64,000 bases of DNA, from the NCBI RefSeq assembly GCF_000802185.1, contig NZ_KN676113.1, forward strand, positions 4,483,430 through 4,547,429. Direction: 5' to 3'. Shown piece by piece: positions 52,474 through 60,480 of this stretch; positions within the stretch are counted from its first letter, which is position 1, and the number at the start of each line of letters is the position of its first letter. The position numbers and the translations under genes are program-made. The stretch comes from Belnapia sp. F-4-1 (GTDB lineage Bacteria; Pseudomonadota; Alphaproteobacteria; Acetobacterales; Acetobacteraceae). The notes below the pieces were generated by a model that searched no databases, was not told where the DNA came from, and saw only the letters and a list, made by a program, of their open reading frames with translations.

Positions 52474-53428
52474 ATGCCGCAGGGCCAGACTGCCGCCCCA
52501 CCGAACTCCACTCTCGTCCGAGTCGCGGAATGGCTGAGGCCGCGGCGGCGGCTGGTACCCGTCGAGCGGCTGGCAGGGCCGGCGGGGCCGGCGGAGGCGG
52601 CGGTGCGCGCCCTGGCGCAGGCAGTGCCGATGGCTGGGGAGACGCTCCTCTGCCGGACGCTCGGGCGGCACAAGATGCTGGTCGATGCGGGCGACTTCAC
52701 CCATGCGCCGCACCTCGCCATGGATGGGTTCTGGGAGTGGTGGACGACACGCTTCCTGGCGGAACGACTGAAGCCGGGGCAGGTCTTCGTCGATGGCGGG
52801 GCCTGCTACGGCTATTTCAGCCTGCTGGCGGCGGAGCTGGTGGGACCGGCGGGAAAGGTTCTTGCCTTCGAGCCGCATCCGCGCTCGGCGGGGCTTCTGC
52901 GGCAGAACCTAGCGCTCAATGGCCTGGAAGGCCGGGCGCAGGTGGAGGAGGTGGCGCTGGCCGGGGCGAGTGCGGGGCGGGTGATGCGCTTCGCCCTGCC
53001 GGAAGGCAGCCCGATGAACGCACATCTGCTGCCGGAGGATCTGGCGGGGAGCGGGCTGGGCACGATGCGCGGGCCGGGGCTGGCGTTGGTGCCGACGCGG
53101 CCGCTCGACCGCCATGCCGGGGCTGGCGTTGGTGCCGACGCGGCCGCTCGACCGCCATGCCGGGGCGAAGCCGGATGTGGTGAAGCTCGACCTTTGCGGG
53201 GCGGAGGAGGCAGCCTTCGCCGGAATGCAGGGGGTGATCGAGGCCAATCCGGCGGTGCAGGTGCTGCTCTGCTTCAACCCGGTGCGGTCGGCGGCGCCGG
53301 CGGATTTCCTGGAGCGGCTTGCGGGGCAGTTCCGGCTGCGGCGGCTGACGGCGCAGGGCGAGGCGCAGGACTGCACGCCCGCCGAGGCGATGGGCGGGGG
53401 GGATGTGATGCTGTACCTGGCACGCTGA
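52474..53428 (+). pseudogene. FkbM-family methyltransferase gene disrupted by a 43-bp duplication
   Basis: The start at 52474 has GGAGG six bases upstream. The 5' part encodes an FkbM methyltransferase with SAM-binding VFVDGGACYGYFSL and FEPHP. An exact 43-bp tandem duplication (53074-53116 and 53117-53159) shifts the frame by one base, so the original frame runs on into nonsense-like sequence to 53442. The 3' part (from about 53114 on) is in the other frame and carries PDVVKLDLCGAEEAAFAGM and a normal C-terminus ending at 53428. Deleting one copy restores a continuous protein of about 303 residues. It converges with minE. Confidence 0.85.
53074..53166. repeat. 43-bp perfect tandem duplication
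   Basis: The unit starting CCGGGGCTGGCGTTGG occupies 53074-53116 and is repeated exactly at 53117-53159; the next seven bases (53160-53166) again match the unit start, CCGGGGC. The unit length is one more than a multiple of three. It lies in the FkbM methyltransferase gene and causes the frameshift described there. Perfect identity points to a recent event or a switchable slipped repeat, or to an assembly error. Confidence 0.95.
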
Positions 53429-53447
53429 ACGGCGTGCCGTAAGGGTT

Positions 53448-53738
53448 TCAGCTCGCGGCAGCCTGGCGGCCGGGGGACGGCGCGGGCAGCTCGATCTCGA
53501 TGGCAAGCGTCGACATGTCGCCGCCGCGGTCGAGGTCGAGCTTCACCTTGCCTGGGTCGATCGCCACGTAGCGGGCGACGACCGCCACCAGCTCCTGCTG
53601 GAGCTTCGGCAGGAAATCCTCCCGCGTGCGGCCGATGCGCTCATGGGCGAGCACGATCTGCAGGCGCTCCTTGGCGGCGGAGGCGCTGGGAGGCGCCTCC
53701 TCCTTGCGGGCGGCGCGGAAATAATCGAGCCAGCTCAT
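53448..53738 (-). CDS. minE: Cell division topological factor MinE
   Basis: A 96-residue MinE. The N-terminal membrane-binding helix (SWLDYFRAARKEE), the MinD-contact region (AKERLQIVLAHERIG) and the C-terminal dimer domain (VAVVARYVAIDPGKVKLDLDR) are all present. It stimulates MinD ATPase and drives the pole-to-pole oscillation that places the division site. It overlaps minD by one base (TGATG), the third gene of minCDE. Confidence 0.96.
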   Translation of the reverse strand: MSWLDYFRAARKEEAPPSASAAKERLQIVLAHERIGRTREDFLPKLQQELVAVVARYVAIDPGKVKLDLDRGGDMSTLAIEIELPAPSPGRQAAAS

Positions 53739-54559
53739 CAGGCGGCCCTCCCCCCGAACAGACGCCGGAACAGGCCGGGCTTCTTGTCCGGCTCCAGGAA
53801 GCGGTGCGGCAAGTCCTCGCCGAGGAAGCGGCCGACGGCATCCTTGTAGGCCTGCCCCGCGACGCTCTCGGTATCCATGATGACCGGCGTGCCGGTGTTG
53901 GACGCCTTCAGCACGCTCTCGTTCTCGGGGACGACGCCGAGCAGGGGGATGGCGAGGATCTCCCGCACATCCTCGAGCTTCAGCATCTCGCCGCGCTCGA
54001 CCCGGTTCGGGTCGTAGCGGGTGACGAGGAGGTGCTCCTTCACCTTGTCCTTCTTCTCCTCGGCGCGCTTCGACTTGGATTGCAGCACGCCGAGGATGCG
54101 GTCGCTGTCCCGGACCGAGGAGACTTCCGGGTTGGTGACGACGATGGCTTGGTCGGCGAAGTAAAGGGCGAGGAGGGCGCCCTTCTCGATGCCGGCGGGG
54201 CTGTCGCAGAGGATGTAGTCGAAGTCGGCCGAGAGCTCCTCGATGATGGTCGAGACGCCCTCGCGTGTGAGCGCGTCCTTGTCACGGGTCTGGCTGGCGG
54301 GCAGAATCGCCAGCGTATCAACGCGCTTGTCGCGGATCAGCGCCTGGTTGAGGCGCGCTTCGCCCTGGATGACGTTGACGATGTCGAAGACCACACGGCG
54401 CTCGACGCCCATGATGAGGTCGAGGTTGCGCAGGCCGACGTCGAAATCGATCACCACGGTCTTCTTGCCCCGTTGCGCGAGGCCGGTGGCGAAGGCGGCG
54501 CTGGTCGTGGTCTTGCCGACGCCTCCCTTGCCGGAGGTGACAACGATCACTTGCGCCAT
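53738..54559 (-). CDS. minD: Septum-site determining ATPase MinD
   Basis: A 273-residue ParA/MinD ATPase. The deviant Walker A motif is SGKGGVGKTT, Walker B-like CDSPAGIE follows at about 130, and NPEVSSVRDSDR is typical. The C-terminal amphipathic membrane-targeting helix (KKPGLFRRLFGG) is intact. It recruits MinC to the membrane. A 33-bp gap separates it from minC upstream. Confidence 0.97.
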   Translation of the reverse strand: MAQVIVVTSGKGGVGKTTTSAAFATGLAQRGKKTVVIDFDVGLRNLDLIMGVERRVVFDIVNVIQGEARLNQALIRDKRVDTLAILPASQTRDKDALTREGVSTIIEELSADFDYILCDSPAGIEKGALLALYFADQAIVVTNPEVSSVRDSDRILGVLQSKSKRAEEKKDKVKEHLLVTRYDPNRVERGEMLKLEDVREILAIPLLGVVPENESVLKASNTGTPVIMDTESVAGQAYKDAVGRFLGEDLPHRFLEPDKKPGLFRRLFGGRAA

Positions 54560-54592
54560 GGACGCATCCCCCTCATCCCCATAGTCATCCCA

Positions 54593-55342
54593 TCACCCGA
54601 GCGGCGCGAACCGCATCTCCTCGCCCTCGAGCCGCACCTGCGTCGGCTTGCCGATGGGCGCGTCGCCGAGCCCCTCGCGCACCGCGTAGAAGCCGGCGAT
54701 GGCGACGAGTTCCGGGTCGAAATTCAGCGCGAAGATCCGCGCCGTCGCATCGTCCGCGGCGCCGGCGACGGCGCGGCCGCGGAGTGCTCCGTATACATGT
54801 ATGTTGCCGTCGGCAATTATCTCCGCGCCGGGATTGACGGTCGCGGTGACGATGAGGTCCGCTCCCTGGGCGTAGATTCGCTGGCCGGAGCGGACTGGCT
54901 CGGTCACCAGCATGGCGGCGCGGCCGGATCCGGAGAAATCGGGGCGCGGGGCGGCTTCGACCGCGGCCGGCGGCACGGCGGCCTCGGGCGGCGGGGCAGC
55001 GGGCTCCGTTTCGGCGCCACCGACGGCGCGGAGCGGGGGGAGGCCTGCATGTTGCGCGGCCTGCTTCATCGCCTGGCTGCCGCCGGAGGTGCCGATGGGC
55101 ACGATCTCCAGCTTGTGCAGCCCCTCGACGAGGCCGCGGAAATTCACCTCCTCCGGCGCCGCCTCGAGATCGGCGAGGCCGATGACGATGGGGGCGAAGC
55201 GGAGGAAGCCGGGGGCGCGGCGGAACTGGTCGCCGAGTGCGGGCAGCACGGCTTCCGGCCGCGGGTCCAGCAGGCGCAGGACGAGCAGGTTGAAATTGCC
55301 GGCCCGGAGGCGGAAGGCTTCTGGAAGCGTCTGGCTGCTCAA
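54593..55342 (-). CDS. minC: Septum formation inhibitor MinC
   Basis: A 249-residue FtsZ antagonist. The N-terminal domain (about 1-105) has FRLRAGNFNLLVLRLL. An Ala/Pro-rich linker (about 115-145) leads to the C-terminal right-handed beta-helix with GADLIVTATVNPGAEIIADGNIHVYG and a MinD-binding GRAVAG strand. The start codon is TTG at 55342, with no in-frame ATG nearby and only a weak GAGAG ahead. It is the first gene of minCDE; the promoter should lie in the 202-bp gap to the thioesterase gene. Confidence 0.94.
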   Translation of the reverse strand: MSSQTLPEAFRLRAGNFNLLVLRLLDPRPEAVLPALGDQFRRAPGFLRFAPIVIGLADLEAAPEEVNFRGLVEGLHKLEIVPIGTSGGSQAMKQAAQHAGLPPLRAVGGAETEPAAPPPEAAVPPAAVEAAPRPDFSGSGRAAMLVTEPVRSGQRIYAQGADLIVTATVNPGAEIIADGNIHVYGALRGRAVAGAADDATARIFALNFDPELVAIAGFYAVREGLGDAPIGKPTQVRLEGEEMRFAPLG

Positions 55343-55544
55343 GGCGCTCTCGGACCTGGCTGCGGCGTGGAGGTTGCGGTCCTCATGTCTATAGCGGCGC
55401 GGCGGCGAGGGGCGAAGCCCGAATACGCCGAAGCATCACGGATTGGCGTCGCGGCTGGCCGGTTCATAATGCCGGGGCAACCCGGGAGCGTGACGTGCCG
55501 CCTTCTGCCTTCATCGATGCCTGCCGACTCGGCGGGGCCGCGGC

Positions 55545-56003
55545 GTGAGCCGGCCGCCCATCGGCACCCGCGCCGACTACCGCTGGTTCACCGCCATCCC
55601 AACCCGCTGGATGGACAACGACGTCTATGGCCATGTGAATAACGTCACCTATTACAGCTGGGTCGATACGGCGGTGGCGCAGTTCCTGATCGCGCAAGGG
55701 GTGCTCGACCTGAAGGCCAGCAGCGAGGTCGGGCTGGTGGTGGATACCGGCTGCCGCTACTTCGCGCCGATCGCCTTCCCCGATTCCGTGACCTGCGGGG
55801 TGCGGTGCGGGCGGCTCGGTACCAGCTCGATCCGCTACGAGATCGGCATCTTCCGCAACGATGAAGAGCAGGCGAGCGCCGAGGCGCATTTCATCCATGT
55901 CTATGTGGCGAGGGCGGAGCAGGGGCGGAGCGTGCCCCTCCCCGCCCGGCTGCGCGAGGCGGCGACGCGACTGCTGATGCCAACCCCTGCAGGAGACGCC
56001 TGA
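55545..56003 (+). CDS. Acyl-CoA thioesterase (4HBT hotdog fold)
   Basis: A 152-residue hotdog-fold thioesterase. The motif RWMDNDVYGHVNNVTYYSW carries the catalytic Asp of the 4-hydroxybenzoyl-CoA thioesterase/YbgC branch, and the VDTGCRYFAPIAFPD strand follows. The start codon is GTG at 55545; the N-terminus resembles the family there, although the ribosome site is weak. It is coupled to the next gene by a one-base overlap. Confidence 0.88.
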   Translation: MSRPPIGTRADYRWFTAIPTRWMDNDVYGHVNNVTYYSWVDTAVAQFLIAQGVLDLKASSEVGLVVDTGCRYFAPIAFPDSVTCGVRCGRLGTSSIRYEIGIFRNDEEQASAEAHFIHVYVARAEQGRSVPLPARLREAATRLLMPTPAGDA

Positions 56004-56980
56004 TGCCCGAATTGAGCCGACTTGCCATCCTCGACGACTACCAGGGCGTGGCGCTGACGCGCGGGCCCTGGGACCGTCTGCCGGAGGGGCTGACTATCGA
56101 GGTGTTCCGCGACACCGTCACCGATCCAGAGGCGCTGGTGACGCGCCTCCTGCCCTTCGACGCCATCCTCATCATGAGGGAGCGCACGCCCTTCCCACGG
56201 GCGCTGCTGGAGCGGCTGCCGAACCTGCGGCTGCTCATCACCACGGGCGCGCGGAACCGGAGCGTCGATCTGGAGGCGGCCGCCGAGCGGGGGGTGACGG
56301 TCTGCGGGACGCCAAGCTTCGGCCATCCGACGGTCGACCTCACCTGGGGGCTGATCCTCTCGCTGCTACGGCGCATCCCGGAGCAGCAGGCCTCGCTGCG
56401 CGCGGGCGGCTGGCAGATCGCGCCGGGGGGGAGCGTGGGCTCGACCCTCGAGGGGAAGGTGCTGGGCGTGATGGGGCTCGGCAATCTCGGCAGCCGGGTC
56501 GCCAAGGTGGGGCAGGCCTTCGGGATGGAGGTGGTCGCCTGGAGCCAGAACCTCACCGCCGAGAAGGCCGAGGCGGCGGGGGCGAGGCTGGTCGACAAGG
56601 CGCAGCTGATGGAGGAGGCGGATGTGGTGAGCCTCCACCTCATCCTCTCCGAGCGGTCGCGGGGGATCGTGGGGGCGGAGGAGCTGGGGCGGATGAAGCG
56701 TTCGGCCTTCATCGTCAATACCAGCCGGGGGCCGCTGATCGAGCAGGAGGCGATGATTGCGGCCTTGCAGGAGGGGCGGATAGCCGGCGCGGGCATCGAT
56801 GTCTTCGACCGGGAGCCGCTGCCGCCGGGGCATCCGCTGCTGGGGGCGCCCAATACGGTGCTGACGCCGCATCTCGGCTACGTCACCGAGGAGAATTACG
56901 CGCAGTATTTCCTCGGCGCCGTCGAGGCGGTGGAGGCCTATCTGGCAGGGCGGCCGATCCGGGAGCTGCGCGCGGGGTGA
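56003..56980 (+). CDS. D-2-hydroxyacid dehydrogenase (NAD-dependent)
   Basis: A 325-residue dehydrogenase of the D-isomer-specific 2-hydroxyacid family. The NAD-binding motif is GLGNLGSRVAKVG, the substrate Arg is in VNTSRGPLIEQ, and the catalytic His is in LTPHLGYVTEEN. It reduces 2-oxo acids to D-hydroxy acids or the reverse; serine-pathway, phosphonate or glyoxylate relatives all look similar. It overlaps the thioesterase by one base. Confidence 0.9.
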   Translation: MPELSRLAILDDYQGVALTRGPWDRLPEGLTIEVFRDTVTDPEALVTRLLPFDAILIMRERTPFPRALLERLPNLRLLITTGARNRSVDLEAAAERGVTVCGTPSFGHPTVDLTWGLILSLLRRIPEQQASLRAGGWQIAPGGSVGSTLEGKVLGVMGLGNLGSRVAKVGQAFGMEVVAWSQNLTAEKAEAAGARLVDKAQLMEEADVVSLHLILSERSRGIVGAEELGRMKRSAFIVNTSRGPLIEQEAMIAALQEGRIAGAGIDVFDREPLPPGHPLLGAPNTVLTPHLGYVTEENYAQYFLGAVEAVEAYLAGRPIRELRAG

Positions 56981-57042
56981 GCGGGGTGCCGCTTTCGGCG
57001 GCAGCGGGAGGGGCGTAGCGGGGCGGACGCGCCTCACGGCCG

Positions 57043-57058
57043 CGGCATGAGCGTTGCA
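57043..57058 (+). promoter_or_regulatory. Sigma-54 (-24/-12) promoter candidate
   Basis: CGGCATG (57043-57049), four bases, then TTGCA (57054-57058). The spacing GG-N10-GC is exact, the -12 element is perfect and the -24 element differs from TGGCAC at two positions. A start near 57069 would leave a short leader before the ATG at 57098. It precedes the ABC importer of a nitrogen-type degradative cluster, which fits control by NtrC. No enhancer was identified. Confidence 0.5.
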
Positions 57059-57097
57059 TGGGCAGGCGAAACGTCCCTTAGCCGGAGGATCGCTTCC

Positions 57098-58045
57098 ATG
57101 CCCATCGCCCGCCGCGCGCTGCTTGGCGCCGCCTCCGCCGCCCTCGCCACGCCTGCCCTGCACGCGCAGGGTGTCACGGTGCGGATGGGGGCGCTGCGGC
57201 TGATCCATTCCATCGCGCCCTATCTCTACGAGCGGTTCCAGCCGGCGGGGATGCGGATCGAGGTCATCCCCTTCGAGAGCCCCACCGAGGGCAAGAATGC
57301 CGTCGTGACGAAATCGGTCGATTTCGGCGCCTTCGGCATCGCGGCGGGCATCCTCGGCGCGGCGGCGCGGGAGCCGGTGGCGGTGGTCGGCTCCTGCTGC
57401 GACCGCGGCATGGCGGTGGTGGCGAAGAAGGAGAGCGGCATCGACACGCTCGCCGGCCTGCGCGGCAAGCGCGTCGGCATCTGGCCGGGCTCGACGCAGG
57501 AGGTCTTCATCCTCGAGCGGCTCAGGATGGAGGGGATGACGATCCGCGACGTGCAGGCGGTGCGGGTCTCCTTCTCCGAGATGCCGATCGCGCTGGCCCG
57601 GGGCGATGTCGATGCCTATGTCGGGGCGGAGCCGGGGCCGGGCGTCTCCATCGCATCGGGCATCGGGAAGATCGTCGAGTATCCCTATTCGACGCCGATG
57701 GGCTCGCTGAACATGATCTTCGCCGCGCATCCCGAGACCGTGGCGCAGCGGCCGGACCTCGTGCGGGCGATGCTGAAGGTGCACCGGCAGGCGAGCGAGT
57801 TCGGCATGGCGAACCGCGACGTCACCATCGAGACGGCGGTGGCGAAGCTCGGCATGCGGCGGGACGCGCTGGAGGTCAGCCTGCCGAATGTCGAGCTGAA
57901 CTGGCAGATGACGCTGGAGATGCTGAGCCGCGCCAAGACCTATGCGGAGCAGATGCTGAGCCTGAAGCAAATCCGCGCGCTGCCGGACTTCGCCAGCTTC
58001 TTCCAGCCGCAATTCTCCGACGAGCTGGCGAAGTCGGCGGCATGA
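57098..58045 (+). CDS. ABC importer binding protein (SsuA/NMT1 type)
   Basis: A 315-residue periplasmic protein. A signal peptide with twin Arg (ARRALLGAASAALATPALHAQG) covers about 1-24. The mature part resembles nitrate/sulfonate/pyrimidine-precursor receptors, with GKNAVVTKSVDFGAFG, LRGKRVGIWPGST and VDAYVGAEPGPG. GGAGGA upstream of 57098 sets the start. The gene overlaps the permease by four bases. The ligand cannot be told, but the neighbouring amide/ureide enzymes suggest a nitrogen compound. Confidence 0.9.
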   Translation: MPIARRALLGAASAALATPALHAQGVTVRMGALRLIHSIAPYLYERFQPAGMRIEVIPFESPTEGKNAVVTKSVDFGAFGIAAGILGAAAREPVAVVGSCCDRGMAVVAKKESGIDTLAGLRGKRVGIWPGSTQEVFILERLRMEGMTIRDVQAVRVSFSEMPIALARGDVDAYVGAEPGPGVSIASGIGKIVEYPYSTPMGSLNMIFAAHPETVAQRPDLVRAMLKVHRQASEFGMANRDVTIETAVAKLGMRRDALEVSLPNVELNWQMTLEMLSRAKTYAEQMLSLKQIRALPDFASFFQPQFSDELAKSAA

Positions 58046-58842
58046 CGGCGCTGGCGGTGCGCGCCGCCGCCTCGCGCCAGGCGCTGCTGGCGGTGGCGGC
58101 GCCGGTGCTCGGCCTGCTCGCCTGGCATGTGGCGACGAGCGGGCCGGGCTATCACCTGATCCCGCCGCCCTCCGATGTCGCGGTGCAGTGGTGGGACCTC
58201 GCCTTCGGCGGGGTGTGGGACGACCTCTATTCGGCGACGCTCTGGACCCATACCGTCGCCAGCCTGAGCCGGGTCTATGGCGGCTTCGCGCTCGCCGCTC
58301 TCGTGGCCCTGCCGATGGGGATGCTGATCGGGCGCATCGCGGTGGTGCGGGACCTGCTCGACCCGTCCTTGCAGATCCTACGGCCGATCCCGGTGACGGC
58401 CTGGCTGCCGCTGGCCATGATCGTCTTCGGCATCGGGCCGAGGAGCGCCTTCTTCCTCGTCTTCCTCGGCGCCTTCTATCCGATCCTGCTCAACACGGTC
58501 TTCGGGGTGCGCAGCGTCGAGGGGCGGCTGTTCGAGGCGGCGGCGATGCTCGGCGTCGGGCGGCAGGCGATGTTCTGGACGGTGGTGCTGCCGGCCTCCC
58601 TCCCCTCCATCTTCACGGGGCTCAGGTTGGGGCTGGGGTTTGCCTGGGTGGTGATCGTCGTCGGGGAGATGACCGGGGTGCAGACCGGGCTCGGCGCCAT
58701 CATCATGGAGGCGCGGCAGCTCTCGCGGACGGAGATCGTCATCTCGGGGATGGTGACGATCGGGGTGCTGGGGTTCCTCTCCGACCGCGCCGTGCAGCTG
58801 CTCGGGCGGCGGCTGCTGCGCTGGAGTCCGCAACATGGGTGA
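58042..58842 (+). CDS. ABC importer permease (SsuC type)
   Basis: A 266-residue integral membrane protein with about six hydrophobic segments. The cytoplasmic EAA loop is visible as EAAAMLGVGRQAMFWTVVLP, and the preceding LRPIPVTAWLPLAMIVFG matches SsuC/TauC permeases. It starts four bases inside the binding-protein gene and overlaps the ATPase gene by eight, so all three are translated together. Confidence 0.93.
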   Translation: MTALAVRAAASRQALLAVAAPVLGLLAWHVATSGPGYHLIPPPSDVAVQWWDLAFGGVWDDLYSATLWTHTVASLSRVYGGFALAALVALPMGMLIGRIAVVRDLLDPSLQILRPIPVTAWLPLAMIVFGIGPRSAFFLVFLGAFYPILLNTVFGVRSVEGRLFEAAAMLGVGRQAMFWTVVLPASLPSIFTGLRLGLGFAWVVIVVGEMTGVQTGLGAIIMEARQLSRTEIVISGMVTIGVLGFLSDRAVQLLGRRLLRWSPQHG

Positions 58843-59626
58843 GGTGCTGGAGAAGCCGGCGGCGGCGGGGACGGTGCTGCCGATCCTCGACATCCGACAT
58901 GTCGACAAGCGCTTCGCCTTCGGGGCGGAGACGATCACGGCGCTGTCCGACGCGACGCTGCGGATCGGCAAGGGCGAGTTCATCTGCCTGATCGGGCCCT
59001 CGGGCTGCGGGAAATCCACGCTGCTGCGGATGATCGCGGGGTTCGAGACGGCGAGTGCCGGATCGCTGCTGATGTGGGGGAAGCCGGTCGCCGGGCCGGG
59101 GCCGGACCGGGGGATGGTGTTCCAGGATTACGGCCTCTTCCCCTGGCTGACGGTGAGCCAGAACATCGCCTTCGGCCCCATCGCGCGCGGGCGGCCGAAG
59201 GCGGAGGCAGCGGCGACGGCCAGGCGCTTCGTCGAGATGGTGGGGCTGACGCGCTTCGCCGATGCCTATCCGCACCAGCTCTCGGGGGGGATGAAGCAGC
59301 GTGTCGCCATCGCGCGGGTGCTCGCCAACGATGCCGAGGTGGTGCTGATGGACGAGCCCTTCGGCGCGTTGGATGCGATGACGCGGGAGCGGCTGCAGGA
59401 GGAGCTGCTGGAGATCTGGGCGCGCGCGAAGCTCAGCATCATCTTCGTCACCCATGCGATCGAGGAGGCGATCATCCTCGCCGACCGGGTGGTGGTGATG
59501 TCGCCGGGACCGGGGCGGATCATCGCCGACGAGCGCATCGCCCTGCCCCGGCCGCGCGACCCGACGGGGGTGGAGTTCAACGCGCTGCGGCGGCATCTTT
59601 CGGGGCTGCTCGGCAGCCATCACTAG
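58835..59626 (+). CDS. ABC importer ATPase (SsuB type)
   Basis: A 263-residue nucleotide-binding subunit. Walker A GPSGCGKST, the Q loop in MVFQDYGLFPW, signature LSGGMKQR, Walker B VVLMDEPFGALD and the H loop in FVTHAIEEA are all intact. The closest groups are the sulfonate/nitrate/taurine ATPases. With the two genes before it this completes an importer. Confidence 0.95.
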   Translation: MGEVLEKPAAAGTVLPILDIRHVDKRFAFGAETITALSDATLRIGKGEFICLIGPSGCGKSTLLRMIAGFETASAGSLLMWGKPVAGPGPDRGMVFQDYGLFPWLTVSQNIAFGPIARGRPKAEAAATARRFVEMVGLTRFADAYPHQLSGGMKQRVAIARVLANDAEVVLMDEPFGALDAMTRERLQEELLEIWARAKLSIIFVTHAIEEAIILADRVVVMSPGPGRIIADERIALPRPRDPTGVEFNALRRHLSGLLGSHH

Positions 59627-59637
59627 GGGTTTCCGCC

Positions 59638-60480
59638 ATGACCTATGACCCGTTGCCGTCCTTCTGGGCCGGCGCCAGCAAGGCCGAGCGCAGCGCGGCC
59701 TATGACAACAGCACGGCGGTGACGGACAGCCCGGCGCTGATCGCGGCACGGAATGCCGAGGCGGCGCCGTTCCGCGCGGCGAGGCCTGGGCATCTCGACC
59801 TGCGCTACGGGGCGACGGAGCGGACGGCCTGGGACCTGTTCCCGGCGAAGGACCCTGCGGCGCCCTGCCTCGTCTTCATCCATGGCGGCTACTGGCAGCG
59901 GAACCGGCGGGAGGATTTCTGTGCCTTCATGGCGGGGGCGCTGGAGCGCGGCTGGTCGGCGGCGCTGCCGGGCTACACGCTGGGGCCGGAGGCCTCGCTG
60001 ACGCAGATCGTAGGCGAGATCAAGGCGGCGCTCGATTGGCTCGCCGCGCATGGGAAGGAGCATGGGATCGCGGGGAAGGTCGTGGTCTCCGGCTGGTCGG
60101 CGGGTGGGCACCTGACGGCGATGGCGCTCGACCATCCGCTCGTGGCGGCGGGGCTCGCCATCTCGGGCATCTTCGAGCTGGCGCCGATCCGGGATACCGA
60201 TCTCGATGAGAAGCTGCATCTGACCGAGGCGGAACTCGCCACGCTCTCGCCGATGCGGCTGCCGGTGGTGCAGAAGCCGCTCGCCATTGCCTATGGCAGC
60301 GCGGAGCTGCCGGAGCTCATGCGGCAGTCGCGGCATTTCCACGGGCTCAGGGCCGAGGCGCATGCGCCGGGGGCGCTGATCCCGGTGAGCGGGGCGGACC
60401 ATTTCCGCATCCTCGAGGCGCTGAAGGCGCCGGATGGCGAGCTGCTGCGCGCGGCGGACGAGCTGTTGAGGTTCGGCTGA
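59638..60480 (+). CDS. Alpha/beta hydrolase, arylformamidase-like
   Basis: A 280-residue alpha/beta hydrolase. The oxyanion-hole motif is FIHGGYWQ, the nucleophile elbow is GWSAGGH, and the catalytic His is probably in GADHF near the end. The overall form resembles kynurenine formamidases and related esterases. It sits 11 bp after the ATPase gene and its stop overlaps the allophanate hydrolase start by one base, so it is a member of this operon. The true substrate may be another formamide or carbamoyl compound. Confidence 0.87.
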   Translation: MTYDPLPSFWAGASKAERSAAYDNSTAVTDSPALIAARNAEAAPFRAARPGHLDLRYGATERTAWDLFPAKDPAAPCLVFIHGGYWQRNRREDFCAFMAGALERGWSAALPGYTLGPEASLTQIVGEIKAALDWLAAHGKEHGIAGKVVVSGWSAGGHLTAMALDHPLVAAGLAISGIFELAPIRDTDLDEKLHLTEAELATLSPMRLPVVQKPLAIAYGSAELPELMRQSRHFHGLRAEAHAPGALIPVSGADHFRILEALKAPDGELLRAADELLRFG

